From Rickettsiales bacterium UBA2645 (GTDB lineage Bacteria; Pseudomonadota; Alphaproteobacteria; Rickettsiales; UBA1997), in the NCBI GenBank assembly GCA_002359655.1, contig DENL01000024.1:1-64000 (forward strand): a DNA stretch of 64,000 bases, written 5' to 3'. The position numbers and the translations under genes are program-made. Within the stretch, counting starts at the first letter, position 1, and each line of letters opens with the position of its first letter. The notes under the pieces were generated by a model that saw nothing but the letters and a program-made list of their open reading frames with translations, did not search any database and was not told the DNA's origin. Below, in pieces: positions 27,248 through 34,541 of this stretch.

Positions 27248-28092
27248 TGACCGAGACAATAAAAAAAATAAATCTTCATTTAATTTCCGACTCGACTGGC
27301 GAAACTCTGAGCTCAGTTGCGCGCGCTGTTATCTCGCAATTCGAAGGAGTGGAATCAAATGATTTTATTTGGCCTTTAGTTCGCAATAAAGCGCAGCTAG
27401 AAAAAGTTATGGAGTCAATTAGCAAAGATCCTGGAATTGTTTTATACACAATTTTGCAAGATGAATTAATCGAAAACTTAAAGAATCATTGCTACAAATT
27501 ACAAATTCCTTGCATTCCAGTTTTATCTCGTATTATCACTGAGTTTTCTAATTATTTAGGAATGAATATCAGTCATGCTATTGGTCGCCAGCATCTTCTT
27601 GATGAAGAATATTTCTCTCGCGTTGAAGCAATTAATTATACGCTTGATCATGACGATGGTCAATCAACTTGGGATTTATATGATTCTGATATCGTTATTG
27701 TTGGTGTATCACGAACTTCAAAGTCTCCAACTTCTGTTTATCTTTCTTGTCGTGGTTATAAAACTGCTAATGTTCCTTTTGTCAGCATCGATACAATTCC
27801 ACAAACAATTTATGATTTAAAAAAACCGTTGATTGTTGGCTTAACAATCAACCCAGAAAAATTGGTGCAAATTAGACAAAGTAGAATGGCTTCTTTGGGC
27901 CAAGATAATGCGACCGATTATATTGACATTGAAGCGGTGAAAGAAGAAGTTGCTGAATCAAGAAAGTTATTTTCTAAACTCGGTTGCGTTGTGATTGACG
28001 TTACAAAAAGATCGGTCGAAGAAACTGCCGCTAAAATAATTCAGCTTGCACAAGAAAAGAGAAATAAATCTAAGAGTGGCGACATCTCTTAA
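27247..28092 (+). CDS. pyruvate,phosphate dikinase / PEP synthase regulatory protein (DUF299)
   Basis: A 281-residue bifunctional kinase-phosphorylase that switches pyruvate phosphate dikinase or PEP synthase off and on by ADP-dependent phosphorylation and Pi-dependent dephosphorylation of a threonine. The N-terminal LHLISDSTGETL and the P-loop GVSRTSKSPTSVYLS with downstream RGYKTANVP are diagnostic. The start is GTG, overlapping the virB10 stop by one base, so translation is probably coupled although the functions are unrelated. The target dikinase is not in the window, so dikinase versus synthase cannot be decided. Confidence 0.93.
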   Translation: MTETIKKINLHLISDSTGETLSSVARAVISQFEGVESNDFIWPLVRNKAQLEKVMESISKDPGIVLYTILQDELIENLKNHCYKLQIPCIPVLSRIITEFSNYLGMNISHAIGRQHLLDEEYFSRVEAINYTLDHDDGQSTWDLYDSDIVIVGVSRTSKSPTSVYLSCRGYKTANVPFVSIDTIPQTIYDLKKPLIVGLTINPEKLVQIRQSRMASLGQDNATDYIDIEAVKEEVAESRKLFSKLGCVVIDVTKRSVEETAAKIIQLAQEKRNKSKSGDIS

Positions 28093-28139
28093 AACTTCAC
28101 ATGAAACCTTATCGATATTAACAAAATTTTTTTCAAAAG

Positions 28140-29579
28140 ATGATAAAGCGAAACATTTTGATTGTTGATGATGAGCCTACACAATGTAAGGTTTTAAGCA
28201 AGTTTATCGGCGATATGGGTCACTCCTATTTGGTAATGAATAGTGGAATGCAAGTGGTTGATTTTTTTATGAATAAAAAAGTCATTGACCAGATGTCATG
28301 TCATGATGTTGATGTCATGTTGCTTGATTTATCAATGCCGGATCTTGATGGATTAACGGTTTTAAAAGAGATCAATCCGATAAAAGGCGATTTGCAAGTT
28401 ATAGTTTTAACTGCCAATAAAGATATTTCTCGCGCAATTAACGCCATCAATCTCGGTGCGATTGATTATATTGTAAAAGGTGAAAAAGATATTTTTGCTC
28501 GAGTTACTGCTTCGATAAATAATGCAATTGAGAAGAAAAATCTGAAATATCAAGTTTCACATTTAGCTCGTAAAAGCAAAGATCAAGTAGCTTTTTCTGA
28601 TATCATTGGCCAAAGCCCAGCAATTTCAAATGTAGTAAAATTAGCTAAAAAAGCCATTAACTCTTCAATACCAATTTTAATTGAAGGGCCAAGCGGATCA
28701 GGAAAAGAACTACTCGCCAGAGCAATTCATGGATCAAGTTTAAGATCAGGAAAACCATTTGTCTTGGTTGAATGCGATATGCTAAGAAGTAACAACGCTG
28801 AAGAAGAGTTATTTGGCTCAGAAAAATTTGTAAGTGACAGTACAGTAAAAAATATTGGTAAAATTCGCGAAGCAAATAACGGAACAATATTTTTTGAAAA
28901 AATCGATTCGCTAAAGATGGATTTGCAAGTTAAAATTTTGCGCTTCTTGCAAGAAGGTGAGCTTGAACCAGTTGGCTCAAATCAATTAGTTAGAGTTAAT
29001 GCTAGAGTAATTTCTTCGACTAATCGTGATTTGTCAAAAATGGTAGAAGCAAAAAAATTCCGCGAAGATTTACGTTATCGCATTGCTTCTCTGCCAATTA
29101 ACATGCCAGCTCTGCGTGAAAGAGGTGAAGAAGATATTAAACTTTTAGCAGAAAATTTCACTCGTAATTTCAGTATTAACGAAAATAAAAAAATCAAAGG
29201 TATCAGCAACGACGCTTTATATCTGCTCTGCAATTATGAATGGGAAGATAATATTCGTCAGTTGAAGAATTCAATTTTCCGCGCTGTTGTTTTGTGCGAT
29301 GAGGATTTTTTGAAGCCAGAACATTTCCCACAACTTTTAAATAAAGAAAATAACAGCCTGACCAAATCAAAAGCTGCTATTAAATATAATTCCGACATCA
29401 ATAGTGAATTGATTGATATTTTTGATGATGAAGGAAAATGCAAAACTCTTGATATCATCGAAGAAGAAATCATCAAAAGATTAGTCGATATTTATAACGG
29501 CAATCTTTCAGAAGTAGCTAAACAGCTTGATGTAGGCCGCTCTACAATTTACCGCAAATTAAAAATAATCGAACAGTAA
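28140..29579 (+). CDS. NtrC-family response regulator with degenerate AAA+ domain (NtrX-like)
   Basis: A 479-residue regulator: receiver domain (about 1-125, acidic pair Asp10/Asp11, phospho-acceptor Asp63, Thr91, Lys113), AAA+ domain (about 155-390) and C-terminal Fis-type helix-turn-helix (LSEVAKQLDVGRSTIYRKL). Walker A is present (GPSGSGKE, 183-190), but Walker B reads GTIFFEKID where GTLFLDEI is usual, and the GAFTGA loop that contacts sigma-54 is absent after LFGSEKF (225-230). It therefore probably regulates independently of sigma-54 and may not hydrolyse ATP. Similar degenerate NtrX-type regulators are known in Rickettsiales. No partner histidine kinase is adjacent; galU starts 4 bases after it. 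Confidence 0.88.
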   Translation: MIKRNILIVDDEPTQCKVLSKFIGDMGHSYLVMNSGMQVVDFFMNKKVIDQMSCHDVDVMLLDLSMPDLDGLTVLKEINPIKGDLQVIVLTANKDISRAINAINLGAIDYIVKGEKDIFARVTASINNAIEKKNLKYQVSHLARKSKDQVAFSDIIGQSPAISNVVKLAKKAINSSIPILIEGPSGSGKELLARAIHGSSLRSGKPFVLVECDMLRSNNAEEELFGSEKFVSDSTVKNIGKIREANNGTIFFEKIDSLKMDLQVKILRFLQEGELEPVGSNQLVRVNARVISSTNRDLSKMVEAKKFREDLRYRIASLPINMPALRERGEEDIKLLAENFTRNFSINENKKIKGISNDALYLLCNYEWEDNIRQLKNSIFRAVVLCDEDFLKPEHFPQLLNKENNSLTKSKAAIKYNSDINSELIDIFDDEGKCKTLDIIEEEIIKRLVDIYNGNLSEVAKQLDVGRSTIYRKLKIIEQ

Positions 29580-29583
29580 TTAA

Positions 29584-30462
29584 ATGAGAAAAGTTAAAAC
29601 TGCTATATTTCCAGTTGGTGGTTTGGGTACACGCTTTTTGCCAGCAACTAAATCGATGCCAAAAGAAATGTTACCAATCGCCAACAAGCCAATAATTCAA
29701 TATGCTTTTGAAGAAGCTCGCGATGCTGGAATTGAAAAATTTATTTTTGTTACAGGTCGCAACAAAAACGCCATCAACAATCACTTTGATCACGCTTACG
29801 AACTTGAATCAAAACTTGACGAAAAAAATAAATCACAAGAATTAAGTCAAGTGATGGGATGGCTTCCAGAAGCTGGCCAAATGGCTTTCGTGCGTCAACA
29901 AAAACCTTTAGGTCTAGGTCACGCAATCTGGTGTGCTAGAAATTTTATTGCTAAAGACGAAGCTTTTGTCGTGATTCTTGCTGATGAAATGATGCAACAA
30001 AATAAGAGTCGCAAAAAAAATTTTTTGAGTGAGATGATTGATCTATATCAAAGTAAAGAAGAGGAAGCGAGTATTGTTGCAGTTGATGAAATCGAAATGA
30101 AAGACACTAACAAATATGGTATCATCAAACTTGATGGTGCCGAAAAAATTATTGATATGGTTGAAAAACCAAAACCAGAAGTTGCTCCTTCAAATTTAGC
30201 GATCACCGGTCGCTACATTTTGCAGCCAGAAATTTTTGAATATCTATCAAAATTTGAAATCGGCTCAGGTGGGGAAATTCAGTTAACTGACGCCATGAAA
30301 TCGATGTGTAAAACTCATCCTTTTTATTGCAAAAAAATTAACGAAGTTCGTTTTGATTGTGGAAATGTTCTTGGATATCTCGAAGCAAATATCGCCTTTG
30401 CTCTTGCTAACGAAGCGACTGAAAATGACGTAAAAAATATTTTAAAAAAATATTCAAACTAA
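29584..30462 (+). CDS. galU: UTP-glucose-1-phosphate uridylyltransferase
   Basis: Makes UDP-glucose from UTP and glucose-1-phosphate for polysaccharide and lipopolysaccharide synthesis. The 292-residue length is normal. The nucleotide-binding FPVGGLGTRFLPATKSMPKE is at the N-terminus, followed by KPIIQYAFEEA and the FVTGRNKNAINNHFD stretch, all GalU hallmarks. It follows the response regulator by 4 bases. UDP-glucose supply fits the envelope-modification genes at 18088-22567. Confidence 0.97.
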   Translation: MRKVKTAIFPVGGLGTRFLPATKSMPKEMLPIANKPIIQYAFEEARDAGIEKFIFVTGRNKNAINNHFDHAYELESKLDEKNKSQELSQVMGWLPEAGQMAFVRQQKPLGLGHAIWCARNFIAKDEAFVVILADEMMQQNKSRKKNFLSEMIDLYQSKEEEASIVAVDEIEMKDTNKYGIIKLDGAEKIIDMVEKPKPEVAPSNLAITGRYILQPEIFEYLSKFEIGSGGEIQLTDAMKSMCKTHPFYCKKINEVRFDCGNVLGYLEANIAFALANEATENDVKNILKKYSN

Positions 30463-30562
30463 AAACCTCTTCATACTTATACTTTAGTTAAAGTCAGAAA
30501 TCCTTCTCAAAAGCCCGCCTCTAAAATTTAGTAATAAAAAATAATCAATTAATTCAAAAACT

Positions 30563-31498
30563 ATGAAAACAGCTTTAGTATTTCCAGGTCAAGGTTCACA
30601 AGTGGTCGGAATGGGAAAAGATCTTGCAGAAAATTTTTCTCACGCGCGTGAAGTTTTTGAAAAGGTAAACGATATTTTGTCAGTCAATCTTTCAAAAATT
30701 ATGTTTGAAGGACCATCTGAAGAGCTAACTAAAACTGAAAATACTCAACCAGCTTTGATGGCAGTTTCAATTGCTTTGATCGAAATTTTGGAAAAAGATT
30801 TTGGTAAAAAAATTACCGATCTTTGCTCTTTTGTTGCTGGCCATTCTCTTGGCGAATATTCAGCACTTTGTGCTGCCAAAGCAATTAGTCTTGAAGAGAC
30901 TGCAAAGCTTTTACAAATTCGTGGTCGAGCAATGGCAAGGTGTGGAGAAAAAACGCAAGGTGCAATGGCAGCAATTTTGGGAGTTGCAGTTGAGGTTGCA
31001 GAAGAGATCGCGCGCGAAGCAGCACAAGGTGAAATTTGTCAAATTGCTAACGATAATTCTGTGGGGCAGGTAGTAATTTCTGGATCAAAATCTGCGATCG
31101 ATCGCGCTTTAGAAATTGCAAAAGTTAAAGGTGTAAAACGCGCTATTGCACTTCCAGTAAGTGGCGCATTTCATTCTCAATTGATGGTTGAAGCGCAAAA
31201 TGAAATGAAAACTGCACTCGCAAATTCTGAAATAAAAACTCCAATCGTATCGCTAATTGCAAATGTCACAGCTGATATAGTTTTGGATCCAAATCAAATT
31301 CGTGATCTTCTAACTAAACAAATTACTGGATCAGTTAAATGGCGTGAAACCATGCTATTATTATCTGCGCAAGGTGTAGAAGAAATTATAGAAATTGGAT
31401 CTGGAAAAGTTTTATCAGGATTGGTTTCAAGAACTTGCGTCGATATGAAGTCAAAATCTATTCAGAATTTTCAAGATTTAAGATCTTTTATTTCTTAA
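30563..31498 (+). CDS. fabD: malonyl-CoA:ACP transacylase
   Basis: Loads malonyl groups from CoA onto acyl carrier protein for fatty acid synthesis. The 311-residue length is standard. The N-terminal FPGQGSQ oxyanion motif and the nucleophile Ser95 in GHSLGEYS are clear, with the catalytic histidine in SGAFHSQLM. It lies 100 bases after galU, in a gap without obvious terminator, and is followed by the long leader of the cold-shock gene. fabG, acpP and fabF, often adjacent elsewhere, are absent here. Confidence 0.97.
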   Translation: MKTALVFPGQGSQVVGMGKDLAENFSHAREVFEKVNDILSVNLSKIMFEGPSEELTKTENTQPALMAVSIALIEILEKDFGKKITDLCSFVAGHSLGEYSALCAAKAISLEETAKLLQIRGRAMARCGEKTQGAMAAILGVAVEVAEEIAREAAQGEICQIANDNSVGQVVISGSKSAIDRALEIAKVKGVKRAIALPVSGAFHSQLMVEAQNEMKTALANSEIKTPIVSLIANVTADIVLDPNQIRDLLTKQITGSVKWRETMLLLSAQGVEEIIEIGSGKVLSGLVSRTCVDMKSKSIQNFQDLRSFIS

Positions 31499-31744
31499 AA
31501 AAACTCTGATTCAATTTGGTTTATTTCAAGATTTGACCCTTGTTTTTTAGATGAAAAAAAAGAGAATCAATCTAGGAGAGTGACAAAAATCAGACGCTTC
31601 AACTTAGCCTTAAACTTTATCGATAACTTAGAAGATTTTTACACTTTTCTCCATTTTTACCGCCTTGAAATAGAGATAGATACTTATCGCCTTTCTCATC
31701 GCTAAAGTTTTTAAAATTCCAAACTTCGGAGGGTTATTTATACA
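31499..31744 (+). promoter_or_regulatory. long leader before the cold-shock gene
   Basis: About 246 non-coding bases separate fabD from the cold-shock gene. They end in a strong Shine-Dalgarno, GGAGGG (31728-31733), 11 bases before the ATG, rare in this window. Long 5' leaders are typical of cold-inducible csp mRNAs. I see a TTGACC at 31533-31538 but no convincing -10, and no defined cold-box can be assigned. Confidence 0.35.
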
Positions 31745-31958
31745 ATGTCAAATATAGTCAATGGTAAAGTTAAGTGGTTCAATGACGAAAAAGGTTTTGG
31801 ATTTATTGAACAAGAAAATGGCAAAGATGTCTTTGTCCATTATAATTTTATAAATGGTAATGGTAGAAAAACTTTACAACAAGGACAGATTGGTTACTAT
31901 GGAAATTGTAAATGGTAAGAAAGGTTTGCAAGCTGAGAACTTTACAGCTGCAAGCTAA
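31745..31958 (+). pseudogene. cold-shock protein gene with a one-base frameshift
   Basis: The first frame (ATG 31745, stop 31916-31918, 57 residues) encodes a CspA-type OB fold: [17 protein letters not shown] (RNP1) and [10 protein letters not shown] (RNP2). After KTLQQGQ the frame turns to unrelated residues and stops. Reading from GTT at 31893 in the next frame gives [21 protein letters not shown] and a stop at 31956-31958, exactly the missing C-terminal strands. One surplus base near TTGG (31891-31893) explains this. A strong GGAGGG precedes the gene and a terminator follows, so apart from that base it looks functional. Sequencing error is a live alternative. Confidence 0.78.
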
Positions 31959-31968
31959 ATGTTTTATA

Positions 31969-32020
31969 GCTGTCGTCCCTTAAGATTAAATTATTTGGGT
32001 GGCAGCAACTGAATTTTTTT
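31969..32020 (+). terminator. terminator after the cold-shock gene
   Basis: GCTGTCGTCCC (31969-31979) pairs with GGGTGGCAGC (31997-32006) in a 10-base-pair stem with three G-U pairs, followed by AACTGAA and seven T at 32014-32020. It begins 10 bases after the restored stop codon of the cold-shock gene. Confidence 0.55.
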
Positions 32021-32030
32021 GGATATTTTT

Positions 32031-32060
32031 TAACTAACTATTTTAAAAAATAATTAGTTA
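32031..32060. repeat. AT-rich imperfect inverted repeat
   Basis: TAACTAACTATTTT (32031-32044) and AAAATAATTAGTTA (32047-32060) are complementary at 13 of 14 positions. It lies between the cold-shock terminator and the 3' end of tRNA-Ala. No T run follows on either strand, so a terminator role is uncertain. Confidence 0.4.
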
Positions 32061-32070
32061 CTATTACTAA

Positions 32071-32146
32071 TGGTGGAGATAAACGGGTTCGAACCGATGA
32101 CCCCCTGCTTGCAAAGCAGGTGCTCTACCAACTGAGCTATATCCCC
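32071..32146 (-). tRNA. tRNA-Ala (anticodon TGC)
   Basis: Read on the minus strand the 76-base sequence starts GGGGATATAGCTCAG and ends with an encoded CCA. The acceptor stem GGGGATA/TATCTCC has one G-U pair, the D arm is GCTC/GAGC, the anticodon stem CCTGC/GCAGG encloses TTTGCAA (anticodon TGC, alanine), and the T arm carries GGTTCGAACC. It stands alone, outside any rRNA operon. Confidence 0.97.
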
Positions 32147-32253
32147 TTTTTAGAAGTGAAATGGTTTTTTATTGCAATGTCCTGAAATAAAGATGTGATG
32201 ATTTCAAAGCCAAGAAGCGCGCGCAAATTAAATTGGCATAACAATTTGTCAAA

Positions 32254-33255
32254 GTGTTTTTAATGTTTTTTAAAGAGAAAATTTTGAAAAGTTTTTGTGA
32301 AAAAAATCTAAAGAAAGCTTTTAGCTTAATTGAACTTTCTATAGTAATTGTTATCGTTTCAATTTTGATAACTGGAGCTTTATCGGTTTCAGTAAACGCA
32401 ATTAATAGTGCAAAAAATAAAATTACTAAAGATCGGATTACAGAAATTTACAAAGCTTTGGGTAACTATGTGGTCGTCAATAAAAAATTACCTTGTCCAG
32501 CTCCGATCACGGATACTAAATCTATCACTACGACTTATGGAACTTCTTTAGCAACATGTGCTGCCACGACTGGAGTTGTAGCCTATCCATCATCAACAAA
32601 TTTACTTTCTGGAATGTTACCAGTAAAAACCTTGGGCCTTCCACTTGATATGGCTGAAGATGGTTTTGGTGATAAGTTTGAATATATTGTTGATCTTAAT
32701 TATACAATTGCTAGTGCTGGAACTGCTGTAACTTCTGGTGTTGGTGATTTTGGAACTTCTACAACAGCTAACATATCGATTAAGGAAAAGCCTAATACAA
32801 CAGATATAACCATAGAAACCACAGCTGTTTTTGCTATTGTGAGCCTTGGTGCAAATAAATACGGTGCTTACGGATATGATTCTAGCACGTCAAACACAGC
32901 TCCCACTGATGCACAAGAATTAAGAAATGTTACTCCCTCTTCTAGCAGCAACGCCACAGCAACATTATATGTTTCTTCTGCAACCAGCGATGCTTTTGAT
33001 GATATAGTTTTCTATAAAACCAGACAAACTTTTATTTCCGACTTTAACGCTTTATCTTTAATGCCTTGTTTGACAACAACTGAAACTCTTTATGGCGGAA
33101 CGATTACTTGGCCTACTGCGTGGTACAATCAAGTTGTTACCGCAACCTCTCCAACCTGTTCGAGCCTGGGATATAGTGCTGGTCCAGTTAAGCCAACTAA
33201 AAGATGTGGTGCTTTTGGAGTTTGGGATGTGGTGATAAATCCTTGCCTTCAATAG
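32254..33255 (+). CDS. type IV pilin-like protein with C-terminal cysteine-rich module
   Basis: A 333-residue prepilin-like protein. Near residue 22 the type III signal AFSLIELSIVIVIVSIL has the Glu at +5 and the hydrophobic helix of type IV pilins and type II pseudopilins, but Ala instead of Gly precedes the Phe at the cleavage site. The middle is threonine- and serine-rich, as expected for an exported filament subunit. The last 50 residues (TCSSLGYS, PTKRCGAFGVWDVVINPC) match the cysteine modules in the giant protein encoded at 34542-40367. No pilus assembly genes are in the window. ATG at 32254 or 32263 could be the start. Confidence 0.8.
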   Translation: MFLMFFKEKILKSFCEKNLKKAFSLIELSIVIVIVSILITGALSVSVNAINSAKNKITKDRITEIYKALGNYVVVNKKLPCPAPITDTKSITTTYGTSLATCAATTGVVAYPSSTNLLSGMLPVKTLGLPLDMAEDGFGDKFEYIVDLNYTIASAGTAVTSGVGDFGTSTTANISIKEKPNTTDITIETTAVFAIVSLGANKYGAYGYDSSTSNTAPTDAQELRNVTPSSSSNATATLYVSSATSDAFDDIVFYKTRQTFISDFNALSLMPCLTTTETLYGGTITWPTAWYNQVVTATSPTCSSLGYSAGPVKPTKRCGAFGVWDVVINPCLQ

Positions 33256-33256
33256 C

Positions 33257-33739
33257 TTAAGCAGCTCTTACTCTTCTGTTTTCATTATTTTCGCGACGAT
33301 CATCTCTTTTATCATTATTCCTTTTTCTATTGTCATCTTTTCCTCTCACTCTTGGTCTTCTGGAAAAAACTCTACGTTCAAAAGTTGTAATAATTATTAC
33401 AAAAGCCGTTACTGCAGCATTGATTGAAAATAGCTTCAAAGCCAGTTCTTTCTCTCCAGAGTTGATCAAATTATAAATCAAATAAAGTAGGGCTATGTTG
33501 TAAGATAGTCCGCAAGCTTTGCCGATTCTGCTGCTAATATTGTGTGATTTAAGATATCTATCTTGCCAGTTATGACGATGTCTTTGCTCTTTTTCTGCCA
33601 TATCTATCAACTGAGCTACTGATCCAGGTAAAGCATCTTCAAATTTTTCTAAAATTTCTGATGAAGGAATAATATCTTTTATAGTTTCTGGTTTACGCGA
33701 GTTTTTATAATCGTTTCTTCTGTTTCTGTTATTTTGCAT
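33257..33739 (-). CDS. DUF2335 membrane protein
   Basis: A 160-residue protein from the ATG of MQNNRNRR. Residues IIPSSEILEKFEDALPGSVAQLIDMAEKEQRHRH match the DUF2335 family core (PxxILxxYexxxPGxAxxIlxmaExeqxHR), followed by two hydrophobic segments. The N- and C-terminal ends are very basic and acidic-rich, low in complexity. The function of DUF2335 is unknown. The open frame extends to an ATG at 33790, but that start would overlap the preceding small ORF by 50 bases, whereas 33739 follows its stop directly. It converges with the pilin gene, one base apart. Confidence 0.75.
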   Translation of the reverse strand: MQNNRNRRNDYKNSRKPETIKDIIPSSEILEKFEDALPGSVAQLIDMAEKEQRHRHNWQDRYLKSHNISSRIGKACGLSYNIALLYLIYNLINSGEKELALKLFSINAAVTAFVIIITTFERRVFSRRPRVRGKDDNRKRNNDKRDDRRENNENRRVRAA

Positions 33740-33740
33740 T

Positions 33741-33932
33741 TTATTTTTTTGAATTTTGTTTTGCTTTTTCAATGTCATTGCCAATGTCAAGCCAGTCTTT
33801 GTTTAGTGCGTTTATAGGATGAGCAAATGGATAGCTACTAAGTTTTGTGCTGGTAAATGGAATTACGCAAATAAAGCCAGCAAAAAACTTACGAGCATAC
33901 CTTACTAAAAAACGAATTTGATTGAATGACAT
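33741..33932 (-). CDS. small hypothetical protein upstream of DUF2335
   Basis: A 63-residue protein from the ATG at 33932, beginning MSFNQIRFLVRYARKFFAG. It has one moderately hydrophobic segment (about residues 14-26) and a C-terminal NKDWLDIGNDIEKAKQN that looks like a real amphipathic segment. Its stop is one base before the DUF2335 ATG and it follows purE by about 95 bases, so it sits neatly in the operon. I do not recognise a family. A further 26 codons are open upstream, only to a TTG. Confidence 0.45.
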   Translation of the reverse strand: MSFNQIRFLVRYARKFFAGFICVIPFTSTKLSSYPFAHPINALNKDWLDIGNDIEKAKQNSKK

Positions 33933-34027
33933 ATGAATTGTAATTAGTGGAAATGGGTTTTTGAAAGTAATGATTGATATGGTGTGGAGCTGCTTTCTAA
34001 GTTTTGCCAATTAAAAGCAAAGAGATT

Positions 34028-34513
34028 TTATTTTCGTGGATCAAGCTTTACAGAGTCTGTTTGTTTTTGGCGGAATTTAACTAGCTTTTGAGATAGCTTT
34101 TTATCAGATAAGGCCAAGATTGAAATTGCCAAAAGTGCAGAATTTTTCGCGCCGGCTTCGCCAATTGCTAGACAGCCAACTGGAACTCCAGCTGGCATTT
34201 GAGCAATCGATAAAAGAGAATCTAAACCTTTTAAAGTTTTGCTTTCAACTGGAACGCCAAGAACCGGCAAATCTGTCATCGCAGCCACCATCCCCGGAAG
34301 GTGTGCGGCTCCACCAGCTCCAGCAATAACTATTTTAACTCCTTTTGCTTTTGCTGATTCACAAAATTCATAAAGTCTTTTTGTTGTGCGATGTGCTGAA
34401 ACAACTTTAGCTTCATAAGCAACATTGAATTCATCCAAAATTTTGCAAGCATGTTGCATAGTCACAAAATCTGATTTGCTGCCCATGATTATTGAAATTA
34501 AGGGAACATTCAT
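34028..34513 (-). CDS. purE: N5-carboxyaminoimidazole ribonucleotide mutase
   Basis: Converts N5-CAIR to CAIR in purine synthesis. The 161-residue length is normal for class I PurE. MGSKSDF at the N-terminus, [14 protein letters not shown] and [15 protein letters not shown] are diagnostic. The existence of the class I enzyme implies a PurK elsewhere; purK is often adjacent but is absent here. Together with purF and the split purL it shows a de novo purine pathway. Confidence 0.97.
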   Translation of the reverse strand: MNVPLISIIMGSKSDFVTMQHACKILDEFNVAYEAKVVSAHRTTKRLYEFCESAKAKGVKIVIAGAGGAAHLPGMVAAMTDLPVLGVPVESKTLKGLDSLLSIAQMPAGVPVGCLAIGEAGAKNSALLAISILALSDKKLSQKLVKFRQKQTDSVKLDPRK

Positions 34514-34541
34514 AAAAATTTAAAATAGTTATGTAGATTTT

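Noticed and set aside
32031..32060. Inverted repeat as tRNA-Ala or cold-shock terminator
   Set aside because: No T run follows the hairpin on either strand; kept only as a repeat.
33741..34010. 89-residue version of the small ORF upstream of DUF2335
   Set aside because: It needs a TTG start; the internal ATG at 33932 is more likely.
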